Shown in pieces: positions 33,054-40,706 of a stretch of 42,956 nt of DNA. Within the stretch, counting starts at the first letter, position 1. The number at the start of each line of letters is the position of its first letter. The DNA is from an uncultured Eggerthellaceae bacterium. GTDB taxonomy: Bacteria; Actinomycetota; Coriobacteriia; Coriobacteriales; Eggerthellaceae. Location of the stretch: positions 1 through 42,956 of the forward strand of contig CAJFUR010000021.1 of assembly GCA_904420215.1 (NCBI GenBank). Reading direction: 5' to 3'. The position numbers and the translations under genes are program-made. Under the pieces are notes generated by a model. That model saw only the letters and a program-made list of their open reading frames with translations. It ran no database searches and was not told where the DNA came from.

Positions 33054-34023
33054 GGTTGATCACTTCCTTAGCAAGATCGATATACGATTGAGACCCTTTG
33101 CCCGTAGGATCGTATTGGGTAATAGGCTGACCGAAACTGGGAGCTTCGGAAAGTTTCACGGTACGGGGAATCAGAGTTTCAAAGACGGTTTTGCCGAAAT
33201 AACGCCGTACTTCATCCACAACCTGACGCGAAAGCGTGGTTCTTCCATCATACATGGTCAAAAGCACGCCAAAAATATCCAACGTTGGATTCAGGCGCGT
33301 TTTGACACGTTTCATTGAATCAAGAAGTTTTGTCACACCTTCCAGCGCATAGAATTCGCACTGTATAGGAATGAGCAGCTTGTCGGCAGCAACCAGGGCA
33401 TTGACTGTCAAAAGGCCCAAAGAAGGAGGGCAATCGATAAAAATGTAGTCATACTTGCCCCGCATGCTCCCCACAGCATCCTTCAGGCGGTTTTCACGAG
33501 CCATTTCGGAGACAAGTTCCACTTCCGCCCCGGCGAGGTTGATCGTTGCAGGGGCCACATCGAGTCCTTCGCAAACATCGGGGACGATCACGTCTTCAAT
33601 GGGGACTTCGTTCAAAAGAACGTCGTAAATGCAGTTATTCACTTCGCTCTTTTCGATTCCCAAACCACTTGAGGAATTCCCTTGGGGGTCCAGATCCACC
33701 AGAAGCACTTGCTTGCCCATCTCTCCCAGGGCAGCGGAAAGGTTGATCGCCGTCGTTGACTTCCCTACACCGCCTTTCTGGTTGATGATGGCCATGACTT
33801 TCGTTTGGCCGATCACATGTTTGACAGGTGCCTTTTCGGCATACGTCTTCATGACCGGTTTCACGTCACGACTGTCTTCAATGGCAGGCGTCACTTCTCG
33901 TTCAACGACTTCAACTTCTTCGATGTCAATGTGGTCGTTTTCGAACGATTCTTGCATTTCATCTGGCTTGACAGTCTTCGGCTCGGTTTTCTTGTCTCGT
34001 TTAAGACTATCGAACAATCCCAC
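33046..34023 (-). CDS. parA: Chromosome partitioning ATPase ParA (Soj type)
   Basis: A 325-residue deviant-Walker ATPase that works with ParB in origin segregation. KGGVGKST (83-90) is the Walker A, with VLLVDLDPQGNSS and YIFIDCPPSLGLLT (switch regions) following. The family normally starts just before the P-loop; here about 73 extra residues precede it, strongly acidic (DEMQESFENDHIDIEEVEVVEREVTP). They could be a protein-binding tail. The GTG start at 34023 has AAAGGGGG 5-6 nt upstream. The promoter is an extended -10 (TGCTATACT) with no clear -35. First gene of a two-gene operon with parB. Confidence 0.95.
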   Translation of the reverse strand: MGLFDSLKRDKKTEPKTVKPDEMQESFENDHIDIEEVEVVEREVTPAIEDSRDVKPVMKTYAEKAPVKHVIGQTKVMAIINQKGGVGKSTTAINLSAALGEMGKQVLLVDLDPQGNSSSGLGIEKSEVNNCIYDVLLNEVPIEDVIVPDVCEGLDVAPATINLAGAEVELVSEMARENRLKDAVGSMRGKYDYIFIDCPPSLGLLTVNALVAADKLLIPIQCEFYALEGVTKLLDSMKRVKTRLNPTLDIFGVLLTMYDGRTTLSRQVVDEVRRYFGKTVFETLIPRTVKLSEAPSFGQPITQYDPTGKGSQSYIDLAKEVINRG

Positions 34024-34051
34024 AGAGGCCCCCTTTCATGGCTTGCGCTCT

Positions 34052-34060
34052 AGTATAGCA
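34052..34060 (-). promoter_or_regulatory. Extended -10 promoter TGCTATACT for parAB
   Basis: On the minus strand TGC-TATACT lies about 30 bp before the parA GTG, about 22 bp from the nearest parS, so ParB binding could influence transcription of parAB. Confidence 0.5.
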
Positions 34061-34082
34061 AACACTTGAACAACCCTAGTCA

Positions 34083-34098
34083 TGTTTCACGTGAAACA
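34083..34098. promoter_or_regulatory. parS site 2, perfect
   Basis: Exact TGTTTCACGTGAAACA inside the 20-bp palindrome CATGTTTCACGTGAAACATG, just upstream of the parA promoter. Confidence 0.95.
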
Positions 34099-34100
34099 TG

Positions 34101-34485
34101 ACAGACCGGCGACGAATTGTTGGAAGTGGAATCTTGTTACCATCGCACCACCATTCGCAGAATATTTCTAACATTCTCCTCATGCCATCCCTCTGCCATC
34201 CTAAACGGACTTTTGCTCACCATTTAAAGAAATAGACATCTTGTTGCTGCTTCTTTTCACGCAATCTTCTTTTCGCTGTCATCCAATTAGTTTCTGTTCC
34301 CTGTTATCATCAGCGAGTGAAACGAGTTGAAGGATCATCTTCGTCATGGCATTCCATTCATAACTGCGTGAGATAATCCCTCGAATCCAGCGTTTAACGC
34401 TTGTACCAGCCATCTAAAAGGAAACTATGGGAAGAAAGCGCAAGACGAAATCATGAAGCTCAAACAATATTTTTTGAGAACAGAA
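34101..34485. other. AT-richer noncoding region between parA and rsmG
   Basis: No credible gene. The only start-like signal is a nine-codon open frame at 34427-34456 behind AAAAGGAAACT, which is too short to support. Base composition is clearly lower in GC than the left half of the window. Confidence 0.4.
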
Positions 34486-34501
34486 TGTTTCACGTGAAAC
34501 A
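34486..34501. promoter_or_regulatory. parS site 3, perfect
   Basis: Exact TGTTTCACGTGAAACA, 400 bp from site 2 and downstream of rsmG. Three perfect copies within 2.6 kb mark the ParB-loading region. Confidence 0.95.
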
Positions 34502-34580
34502 TCATCATGAACCATTTCAAAAACCGGCACGTTTCTTTCCTTCTAAAAGAAAAAAAATCACCTCACTAACAGCCGAATAT

Positions 34581-35243
34581 TCAACAAAGGGGTTTTTTCT
34601 GGGCAAACCCCGCCTTTCGAGGCAGTCTCATTTCTGGCTCGCCAATCTTCTCGAACACCACTATGCAACGTTCCGTTTGTCCATCGCTCAAGACGAAATC
34701 ACGTTTCGAAACGAACCTCATTCCCAACTTCGTTTCCAGAGACTGCACTCCTTCCAGCTCCTCGTCCGACACCTGTGCTTTATAGCAAATCAGGCGACCT
34801 TTCAAACCGAGAAGGGGAGAAGCCAGTTCCATAAGTGACGAAAAACGCGAAAGAGCCCGCGCCGTCAGAACGGAAAAACCGCCTTTCCGTTCTTTTGCCA
34901 AGTCTTCAAGTCTTCCATGATACGTATGCACATGCGAATCGATGCCCAGTTGATCGACCATGCTTTGCACAAGATCGGTCTTCTTCTTCACTGAATCTAT
35001 AAGCAGGGTTTCGCGACCTGTGGCTATGGCAAGGGGAACGCCGGGAAAACCGCCACCTGTTCCCATGTCTCCATACAAGCCAGCTGGTGCTTCTTCCATC
35101 TCCGGCAAACCTGACAGAGAGTCCTCTACGTGAAGCAGCATCCCTTCCTCGTAAGTATCGATTCGCGTCAGGTTGGTAATCTCGTTCGCCTTCAGCACCA
35201 ATCGCAAGTATTCCTCGATTAATTGGCTTTGGGTCTTTTCCAT
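34581..35243 (-). CDS. rsmG: 16S rRNA (guanine527-N7) methyltransferase RsmG
   Basis: A 220-residue SAM-dependent methyltransferase that modifies G527 of 16S rRNA (also called GidB). The SAM motif is GDMGTGGGFPGVPLAIA near 58-74. RLEDLAKERKGGFSVLTARALS (family block with Arg/Ala) and the N-terminal LTRIDTYEEGMLLHVEDSL are typical. The ATG at 35243 has AAAGGAACC about 9 nt upstream. Part of the usual rnpA-yidC-jag-rsmG-parA-parB order, though here separated from jag by 1.37 kb of noncoding DNA. The C-terminal end is basic (RLPRKAGFAQKKPLC). Confidence 0.96.
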   Translation of the reverse strand: MEKTQSQLIEEYLRLVLKANEITNLTRIDTYEEGMLLHVEDSLSGLPEMEEAPAGLYGDMGTGGGFPGVPLAIATGRETLLIDSVKKKTDLVQSMVDQLGIDSHVHTYHGRLEDLAKERKGGFSVLTARALSRFSSLMELASPLLGLKGRLICYKAQVSDEELEGVQSLETKLGMRFVSKRDFVLSDGQTERCIVVFEKIGEPEMRLPRKAGFAQKKPLC

Positions 35244-35279
35244 GAAAATCGGTTCCTTTCCATGTTTTCTATGAAGCGG

Positions 35280-35325
35280 ATACTGAATTCTAAGTGTTGG
35301 GTGTTCAATATTCTTTATTCAGTAT
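35280..35325. repeat. Inverted repeat ATACTGAAT / ATTCAGTAT upstream of rsmG
   Basis: Perfect 9-bp arms at 35280-35288 and 35317-35325, 28 nt apart, in AT-rich DNA just upstream of the rsmG start. Possible operator or promoter structure; nothing more can be said. Confidence 0.45.
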
Positions 35326-35392
35326 TCCTAATCGAAAGTTCAACACCGGACGCCGTACATTAAACATGACGTCTTTTGCCTTTTGAGATTCA

Positions 35393-35624
35393 CAGATCCG
35401 TAAATCTATGAATATGCAGATCTATGGACGCATGCCCTTTCATCTTTCTATCTTTCTATCTTTCTATCTTTCTATCTCTCCAAATCTATAAATCTACAAA
35501 TTTATTGATTTATGGGTTTACGAATCTGCGGATCTATGAATCCATAGATCCGCAGATTCCCGGCTTCCAACTTCTAAGATCTACAGAATTCCAGATTCGC
35601 AAACCTATAAGCTCGCAGATCCAA
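35393..35624. repeat. Degenerate 8-bp tandem repeat array, 29 units
   Basis: The 232-bp stretch divides exactly into 29 octamers, many close to TAAATCTA / CAGATCTA / TGAATCCA, with a block of five near-identical TATCTTTC-type units (35441-35480). From about 35577 the motif shifts by one base. Neighbouring units are often complementary, producing hairpins. An open frame through it encodes only repeat-derived residues. Confidence 0.8.
35522..35559. repeat. 17-bp perfect inverted repeat inside the 8-bp array
   Basis: Arms 35522-35538 and 35543-35559 are perfectly complementary, with a four-base AATC loop. Strong cruciform/hairpin potential. Confidence 0.75.
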
Positions 35625-36245
35625 AACATTATGCCATATTCGCTATAGCCGACATTGAGCCACGAAGGATTTCTCATCTCTTTCGATGATGCCGAATTCC
35701 ATCAATCTATCGTCAAACCACCAGCCGCAGTCACTCTCTCACTGTTATAGACACTTCCTTATGAAAAGTCTCCAATGTCCATCCCCGACAAACGTCTCCA
35801 CCATTGACCATACAGTTTCTATAGTCGAATTCCATCACTAAACGTACTTCCCTTACCGCGCTCAACCGCCAACCGCAATTTTCCTATCAAACTCCACTGC
35901 CGACCATACCGAACATTCTCCTTCGAAAATGACTCCATCCCAACAAAGAACCGAATTCACAAGACTACCCACAACGGTGCCGCTATCGCCACCTGCTATC
36001 CCAACCAGCACTTACATCAAACCAGCCGCTTGTCATAACAAAGCATTTTTTCAAGGCAAACGACAATATGCTTCGCCCTGTGCTTTGAGCAATCCGCTTC
36101 CAGCACTCCTGGAATCACAAGCACCGCAGAGCGGATGGTTTGCAACTTCTGCATCTGCGGTACAGTGCTGTGACGCAGTGAGCAACCCAAATATATGAAA
36201 GAAGGAAAAAAAGAAGGGGAGAGGCGAGAATAGAGAGGAAGGAAT
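35625..36245. other. AT-richer noncoding DNA, no gene recognised
   Basis: About 620 bp without credible open frames or RNA. A segment at about 36120 (CCGCAGAGCGGATGGTTT) resembles two further copies downstream. Confidence 0.4.
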
Positions 36246-36357
36246 CATAACCATCCAAATAGCGGACGGTTTTAAAGGGGAAGGTGGCTTCGTGTAACAC
36301 TTATTGTTTCGCGTAACGTCTATTGTCCTCCACCCGCATAGCGGGTGGTTTTCCACC
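36246..36357. repeat. Short repeats: AGCGG-x-x-GGTTTT motif copies and a 19-bp tandem repeat
   Basis: Related motifs with ATAGCGG and GGTTTT occur at about 36250-36272 and 36335-36357, the second forming the hairpin ACCCGCATAGCGGGT. Between them TTCGTGTAACACTTATTGT (36289-36307) is followed directly by a related 19-mer (36308-36326, 15 of 19 identical), a tandem site such as a repressor would use. Confidence 0.5.
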
Positions 36358-36400
36358 TCTCGCGCTTCGCGCGGAAAGCAGGGTTGTTGACCCATGAAAG

Positions 36401-36427
36401 AAAAGGATGGCTCCATGCCATCCTTTT
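36401..36427 (-). terminator. Terminator of the rpmH-jag operon
   Basis: AAAAGGATGG pairs with CCATCCTTTT around a 7-nt loop; on the minus strand the stem is followed by TTTTCTTTC. It lies about 190 bp beyond the jag stop, where the minus-strand operon should end. Confidence 0.75.
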
Positions 36428-36618
36428 CAACTGTTCGCATCTCGGCTGTCAAATGCAGTGTTGGATACATTTTTCGAAACATAGCCCGAGCAATAGGGTC
36501 AGACACATTTTCAAGTATTAGTCTGCAGTGTCAACCTGTTTTCACTCATCGCTCTGCTCAAGCCAGTATCGCCCATTCTTTCAAACCCATAGGCGCGTTC
36601 TTTCGATGTGTTAGTATC

Positions 36619-37197
36619 CTACACCGGAATGATCACGACATGCCGTGCGCTTCCCTCTCCTTCGGAAGCGGTTTCCACACGCTCGTCGTCACGCAGGGCG
36701 ATATGAACCAGCCGGCGCTCGTAGGGCGTCATCGGGCGCAACTTCACGCTGCGGTGCTGGCTGGCCGCGCGGTTTGCCGAAGACCGGGCGATGGATTCCA
36801 ACTTTTGGCGCTGGCGGCTCTTGTACCCTTCGACGTCGATGACCACCGGATAGCGGAACCCGATCGTCCGCACGGTAATGGCCGACACCAGAAACTGCAG
36901 GGCGTCGAGTGTCTTGCCATGGCGCCCAATCAGAACAGCCAGATCGTCTCCCGTGATGTCGAGGATAAGTTCCCCTTCGTCGCCTTCGTATTCGTCGATA
37001 GTCACTTCACCCACGTTGAAGTATTTAAGAATGCCCTGCAGTGCCGCAATGGCCGTATCGGCAATGTAGTCGAGCTGTTCGTCGAGGATTTCAAGAATCT
37101 CCTCTTCATTCCCTTCCTCAACGGGCTCAGTATCGTCGTCAACAGCTTCTTCCCCTACAGCCACTTCCTCAACCTCTTCGATTGTTTCTTCCGACAT
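36619..37197 (-). CDS. jag: RNA-binding protein Jag / KhpB (KH-R3H)
   Basis: A 192-residue RNA-binding protein linked in other Gram-positives to cell elongation and envelope synthesis. A KH domain (about 65-135, LIGRHGKTLDALQFLVS with the GxxG-like loop) and a C-terminal R3H domain (about 150-190, MTPYERRLVHIALRDDERVETASEGEGSARHVVI) are clear. The N-terminal Jag_N domain found in Bacillus proteins is absent and replaced by a strongly acidic tail (EETIEEVEEVAVGEEAVDDDTEPVEEGNEEE). ATG 37197 has AAGGAGAT 7 nt upstream. Last gene of the rpmH-rnpA-yidD-yidC-jag run. Confidence 0.93.
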   Translation of the reverse strand: MSEETIEEVEEVAVGEEAVDDDTEPVEEGNEEEILEILDEQLDYIADTAIAALQGILKYFNVGEVTIDEYEGDEGELILDITGDDLAVLIGRHGKTLDALQFLVSAITVRTIGFRYPVVIDVEGYKSRQRQKLESIARSSANRAASQHRSVKLRPMTPYERRLVHIALRDDERVETASEGEGSARHVVIIPV

Positions 37198-37280
37198 ATC
37201 GTATCTCCTTTTATCGGTTACAGATAGCGAATGAATGGCAACGCCTGCAAACGCGGCTCGGCTGTTCTTGAGCTGATTCC

Positions 37281-38051
37281 TTAGCGCTTCTTCTTGGGGC
37301 GGGGCTTCTTCACCTTGCGGGTGACGTCCACTTCAATGGGCTTGACTTCAATCATTTCGGCAGCTTCGGCGTCCTTCCTCTTCATGATGCGCAGGGAAAT
37401 CTGCTGCTGCGCCACGCCAATGAGCGAAGACGTTCCCCAAAACAGGAGCACGCCGGCAGGCGAACCCCAACTGATCCACAGCATGAACAGGCTCATCACG
37501 CCCGAAATGATCATGGTCTGCTTGCGCTGTGCGCTGTCCTTGTTGTTCATCTGCTGCAGGATCATAGGCAGGAACGTGGCGCCTGCGAAAACAATCATGA
37601 GGATAACATAGGGAACAAATGTTCCAAAACCCTCGGCAAATGCCTGAGAGGGAGTGGTAACCAAGCTGGGAACCAGATTGTAGAACTCATACGACGTGCC
37701 TTCGGTGCGCGTCGCCATCTCGTTCAATACTTGGAACAGCGCCACGAAAATGGGCATTTGGAGCAGCATGGGCAGGCAACCGGCCAACGGGTTGAACTTG
37801 GCCTCGGCGTACAGCTTCTGCATTTCCTGCTGCTGCCGCATGGGATCGTCGGCGTACTTGCGCTGGATCTCCTGCATGAGGGGCTGCACCTTCTGCATTT
37901 GATACGACGATTTCGCCTGCTTGTGCATGAGTGGCGCCACGATGATGCGGAAGATGACCGTGACGATGATGATGGCCATGCCCCAGTCGCCACAGAAGTT
38001 GTAGAAGAACTGGATGACGTCGAATATCCAGTTCTTAATGATGTCCCACAT
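37281..38051 (-). CDS. yidC: Membrane protein insertase YidC
   Basis: A 256-residue YidC/Oxa1/Alb3 insertase that places proteins in the cytoplasmic membrane. The conserved hydrophilic-groove arginine is R35 in VIFRIIVAPLMHKQ. The membrane helices lie at about 24-40, 97-113, 143-165, 180-196 and 199-219, with the coiled hairpin (MQEIQRKYADDPMRQQQEMQKLY) between the first two. The basic tail (RKVKKPRPKKKR) fits ribosome binding. It lacks an evident lipoprotein signal peptide, unlike Bacillus SpoIIIJ. Neighbours yidD and jag are as usual. Confidence 0.95.
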   Translation of the reverse strand: MWDIIKNWIFDVIQFFYNFCGDWGMAIIIVTVIFRIIVAPLMHKQAKSSYQMQKVQPLMQEIQRKYADDPMRQQQEMQKLYAEAKFNPLAGCLPMLLQMPIFVALFQVLNEMATRTEGTSYEFYNLVPSLVTTPSQAFAEGFGTFVPYVILMIVFAGATFLPMILQQMNNKDSAQRKQTMIISGVMSLFMLWISWGSPAGVLLFWGTSSLIGVAQQQISLRIMKRKDAEAAEMIEVKPIEVDVTRKVKKPRPKKKR

Positions 38052-38092
38052 GTTTTTCCTTCCCTCTATACCAAAGAGGCCATTTTCCGCCT

Positions 38093-38335
38093 TTAGGGCA
38101 CGGGGTCATACCCGTGCGGGCCTCCCGGACGACACCGTAGAATGCGCTTGGCCGTGAGAACAAAGCCTTTGCAAAACCCATATTTCCTGAAAGCGATCAG
38201 CCCGTATTCCGAACACGTGGGGACGAAGCGGCAACACGAGGGAAACAGCGGCGAAATGGCGGCCCGATAAAACGTGATGACCCCAATGGCCAACAAGCTG
38301 GGCAGCCGCCTCAAAACCTTCCACACGGTTTCCAT
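38093..38335 (-). CDS. yidD: Membrane insertion efficiency factor YidD
   Basis: An 80-residue peripheral membrane protein that assists YidC. The family signature is present: [32 protein letters not shown], with conserved cysteines and the CRFxPTCSxY core, then [24 protein letters not shown] to the C-terminus. The ATG at 38335 lies after an AGAGG and just beyond the rnpA stop (11 bp). Confidence 0.95.
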   Translation of the reverse strand: METVWKVLRRLPSLLAIGVITFYRAAISPLFPSCCRFVPTCSEYGLIAFRKYGFCKGFVLTAKRILRCRPGGPHGYDPVP

Positions 38336-38346
38336 GGCCCCGACCT

Positions 38347-38700
38347 CTACTGCAGTCCGGAATGGCAGAGCGCGTTTCTGCATGCCGATAGCACTTTACT
38401 ATAAGTAGCGCCTGCAAGGCCCGACTTCGCGAGAAATATTACATCGCGACCCTCCCATGGGCCGCCAAGATCGCGGCACAGCGCACGCATGCGGCGCTTG
38501 GCGCGGTTTCTCCATACGGCGTTGCCGAGCTTTTTGCCCGCAATAAAAGCAACACGACCTCCAGGGCCGTGTTGCTTTCCACCTTCATATGCCGTTTCGT
38601 TCGCGTTCGCGCTCATGATAACCGTCAGGTAAGGAGTGTGAACACGTTGACCGTGCGAGAACAGTCCGGATATATCTGCGCTGGATTTTATGGTATCCAA
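38347..38700 (-). CDS. rnpA: Ribonuclease P protein component
   Basis: A 117-residue protein partner of RNase P RNA, which trims the 5' leader of tRNAs. The family core [27 protein letters not shown] (RNR motif region) is at about 60-87, and an N-terminal [21 protein letters not shown] is typical of the start. The start codon is TTG 38700, preceded by GGAG 6 nt upstream; the frame to 38793 would add 31 residues that overlap rpmH in the wrong frame. It begins 13 bp after the rpmH stop, as usual. Confidence 0.94.
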   Translation of the reverse strand: MDTIKSSADISGLFSHGQRVHTPYLTVIMSANANETAYEGGKQHGPGGRVAFIAGKKLGNAVWRNRAKRRMRALCRDLGGPWEGRDVIFLAKSGLAGATYSKVLSACRNALCHSGLQ

Positions 38701-38713
38701 CGGTATCTCCGAC

Positions 38714-38848
38714 TTACACGCACAGGCGCTTGCGTCCCTTGGCGCGACGGGCAGACAAGACCGCGCGGCCGCCCTTCGTGGACATACGAGCACGGAAGCC
38801 GTGGCACTTGGCCCGCTTGCGGGTGTTCGGTTGATAAGTGCGTTTCAT
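38714..38848 (-). CDS. rpmH: 50S ribosomal protein L34
   Basis: A 44-residue, very basic ribosomal protein with the invariant sequence ([20 protein letters not shown] and ...[16 protein letters not shown]). A strong sigma promoter lies 39-66 bp upstream. AAAGGGATAG precedes the ATG. First gene of the operon running into jag. Confidence 0.97.
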   Translation of the reverse strand: MKRTYQPNTRKRAKCHGFRARMSTKGGRAVLSARRAKGRKRLCV

Positions 38849-38886
38849 ATCTCTATCCCTTTCGTGTTTGCAGAGTAACTTCCAGA

Positions 38887-38914
38887 TTATATATCACCTC
38901 CGCAACAAGTCAAC
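38887..38914 (-). promoter_or_regulatory. rpmH promoter TTGACT-N16-TATAAT
   Basis: On the minus strand TTGACT (38914-38909) and TATAAT (38892-38887) with 16-nt spacing, a strong housekeeping promoter for the rpmH-rnpA-yidD-yidC-jag genes. Confidence 0.85.
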
Positions 38915-39023
38915 GACCCCGGTGGAAAGTTTTTCCAAGAAGGGCGCATGGCAGGACGCGGCACAGAAGACGCACAGCGGGGGCAGGGAGCGCGACGGGA
39001 GTGCGGCAGGGGACGCCTCGAGC

Positions 39024-39146
39024 GGCGGGAGGGTGGGAGCGACGGGCAGCGGGGCGAAACGGAAGGCGGGAGGGTGGGAACGACGAGCGACGGCGAGAAG
39101 CGGAAAGCGGGAGGGCGGAAGGACACCGGCGAGAAGCAGGAAAGGG
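39024..39146 (+). repeat. Three 41-bp G-rich tandem repeats
   Basis: Units begin near 39024, 39065 and 39106; each starts GCGGGAGGGYGGRA and the first 15 bases of units 1 and 2 are identical. The plus strand is almost purely purine with runs of three G's, so quadruplex or triplex formation is possible. Surrounding 38915-39240 is similarly G-rich and no supportable gene is present; an open frame across it is repeat-derived. Confidence 0.65.
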
Positions 39147-39318
39147 AAAACAGGATGGATGCAAAAACGCACATGACAAAAGACAATGGGAGGGGAGGGC
39201 GGTGCGCTACGGCGGGTAGGGAAAACGCCGAAGGAAAATCTCCTCAAAATAAAACATCTGTCCTCAAATGCCTTGAAAACCGTGCCGCGAACAGATCCTC
39301 TCCTCTCGGAGTAGCAGA

Positions 39319-39730
39319 TTTTCCACAGAACCGGCCTTTCGCATTGTGGAAAAAGTGGAAAACCGGTATTTCATTCATAAAGTGGTGTGGAAAACGCGTA
39401 TATTGCCGTTTTCGTCAGAATTTCCAACGTAAAGGAGAGGCCTTGCGCCCCTCGGTCGGCTTCGATGCCTTTTTCTCGATATATATCGATTGATCAGGTA
39501 TTATTTACAAAACGACGAAGATTACCGCTACGTTTCGCCCTGTAAAGGAAACGCAAACGCCCACTTGACACGACAACTCACCATTACCTTGAATGTTCAT
39601 CTGGGAAAACGATTTCAACGCAAAAGTCAATGAAAATTTCAACAACAGAGAGACTTTTTTCAAGGTTTTCAAGAATCCCTTTCCGTTCCTTTTCCCTGTT
39701 TTCCACATTTTCTGAATAAATTGGGGATAA
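39319..39730. other. Cluster of DnaA-box-like sites upstream of dnaA (possible second origin part)
   Basis: TTTTCCACA (one mismatch from TTATCCACA) at 39319-39327, inverted at 39345-39353 and 39386-39394, again at 39699-39707, and inverted TTATCCCCA at 39722-39730. The segment is AT-rich and lies between rpmH and dnaA, the position of incA/incB of the bipartite Bacillus origin. Confidence 0.6.
39476..39489. repeat. 14-bp AT-rich palindrome TCGATATATATCGA
   Basis: Perfect palindrome in the AT-rich part of the region between rpmH and dnaA; part of the possible origin. Confidence 0.45.
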
Positions 39731-39899
39731 CTAGGAAAATGCCTGATAAATAGCTTTTTTGTATTCATGGAAAACTGAAAGTTCAATTCTTTGAAAACGA
39801 TTTGCGCAGGTGGGTAGATTTTCTTTCATGAAAAACGGTACAATGACCCTGAAAACGATTGAAAAACGCTGAATAAACGGACGAAAAATCGGAAAAACA

Positions 39900-40706
39900 T
39901 TGAACGACATGCTGGAAAACCCATCGACACCCACCGAAACAGGCGCTGCGGGAGCCTCGGGCGCATTCGACTTCGCCTACGTTCCCACCGTTGCGCGCAT
40001 TGCCCTGTACGACGACTTGCGCAGCGCGCCGCGCATCATCGAAATACAACCGGCAGGCACGGCGGAGTACATCGAAAACCTCGCTTCGAAAATATACGAG
40101 CAGGCCAAGATGTCAGGGGGAACCATCCCCTACACCGTCATCCGCGAGGTGTCGGAAAACTTCATCCACGCCCGCTTCGCCGAGATCATCGTTTCCATTC
40201 TCGACGGAGGGAACACCATCCGCTTCGCCGACCAAGGGCCGGGGATCTCCCACAAGGACAAGGCGCAGCTGCCCGGATTCACGTCGGCCATAGAACCCAT
40301 GAAGCGCTACATCCGCGGCGTGGGATCGGGACTGCCCATTGTGAAGGAATACCTCGACTACTCCCATGGCACCATTTCCATAGAAGACAACCTGACCACC
40401 GGGGCGGTGGTCACCATCAGCCTCACGGGCGGCGGGTCTGAGGCCGCGGGTGCGGATGCGCGGCCCCAGCAGGCGCGCCCGGCGGTGCCCGCGCCGCCGC
40501 TTTCCACGCGCGAGCGGGAATTCCTTCCTTTCTTCCTCGGGGAGGGGGCGCTCGGCGTCACCGATCTGGTCAACCTGACGGGCGCGCCGGCTTCGAGCAC
40601 GTACGCCACGCTCAAGAAACTCGAGGAAGCGGGATTGATAGAGAAGACGGCCGGACAGAAGCGAATCCTGACCGACCTTGGCTTTCAGGTGGCCAATTCT
40701 TTATAA
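39900..40706 (+). CDS. GHKL ATPase domain fused to a winged-helix DNA-binding domain
   Basis: A 268-residue protein. Residues about 45-180 carry the GHKL nucleotide-binding boxes: EVSENFIHA (N box, 83-91), FADQGPGI (G1, 109-116) and RGVGSGLPIVKEYL (G2, 139-152). There is no HisKA phosphoacceptor or sensor domain, so it is not a normal histidine kinase; it resembles SpoIIAB/RsbW-type ATPases. A Pro/Ala linker is followed by a winged helix (about 203-268, LGVTDLVNLTGAPASSTYATLKKLEEAGLIEKTAGQKRILTDLG). The combination suggests an ATP-responsive DNA-binding regulator; its place just before dnaA suggests a link to replication or cell-cycle control. The start is TTG 39900 (weak GGA 6 nt upstream) or ATG 39909. 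Known as an uncharacterised ATP-binding protein in general terms only; target unknown. Confidence 0.85.
   Translation: MNDMLENPSTPTETGAAGASGAFDFAYVPTVARIALYDDLRSAPRIIEIQPAGTAEYIENLASKIYEQAKMSGGTIPYTVIREVSENFIHARFAEIIVSILDGGNTIRFADQGPGISHKDKAQLPGFTSAIEPMKRYIRGVGSGLPIVKEYLDYSHGTISIEDNLTTGAVVTISLTGGGSEAAGADARPQQARPAVPAPPLSTREREFLPFFLGEGALGVTDLVNLTGAPASSTYATLKKLEEAGLIEKTAGQKRILTDLGFQVANSL

Noticed and set aside
34427-34456. Nine-codon basic open frame behind AAAAGGAAACT
   Set aside because: Too short to distinguish from chance; no conservation information.
35424-35648. 74-codon plus-strand open frame
   Set aside because: Lies within the 8-bp repeat array and encodes repeat-derived Tyr/Leu/Ile residues; no start signal.
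36051-36506. 151-codon minus-strand open frame beyond jag
   Set aside because: It includes the rpmH-operon terminator hairpin and short intergenic repeats; the repeated NHPLCG in its translation comes from those DNA repeats.
38948-39493. 181-codon plus-strand open frame upstream of dnaA
   Set aside because: Its first half is the translation of the G-rich 41-bp repeats and the second crosses DnaA-box-like sites; no ribosome site or family resemblance.
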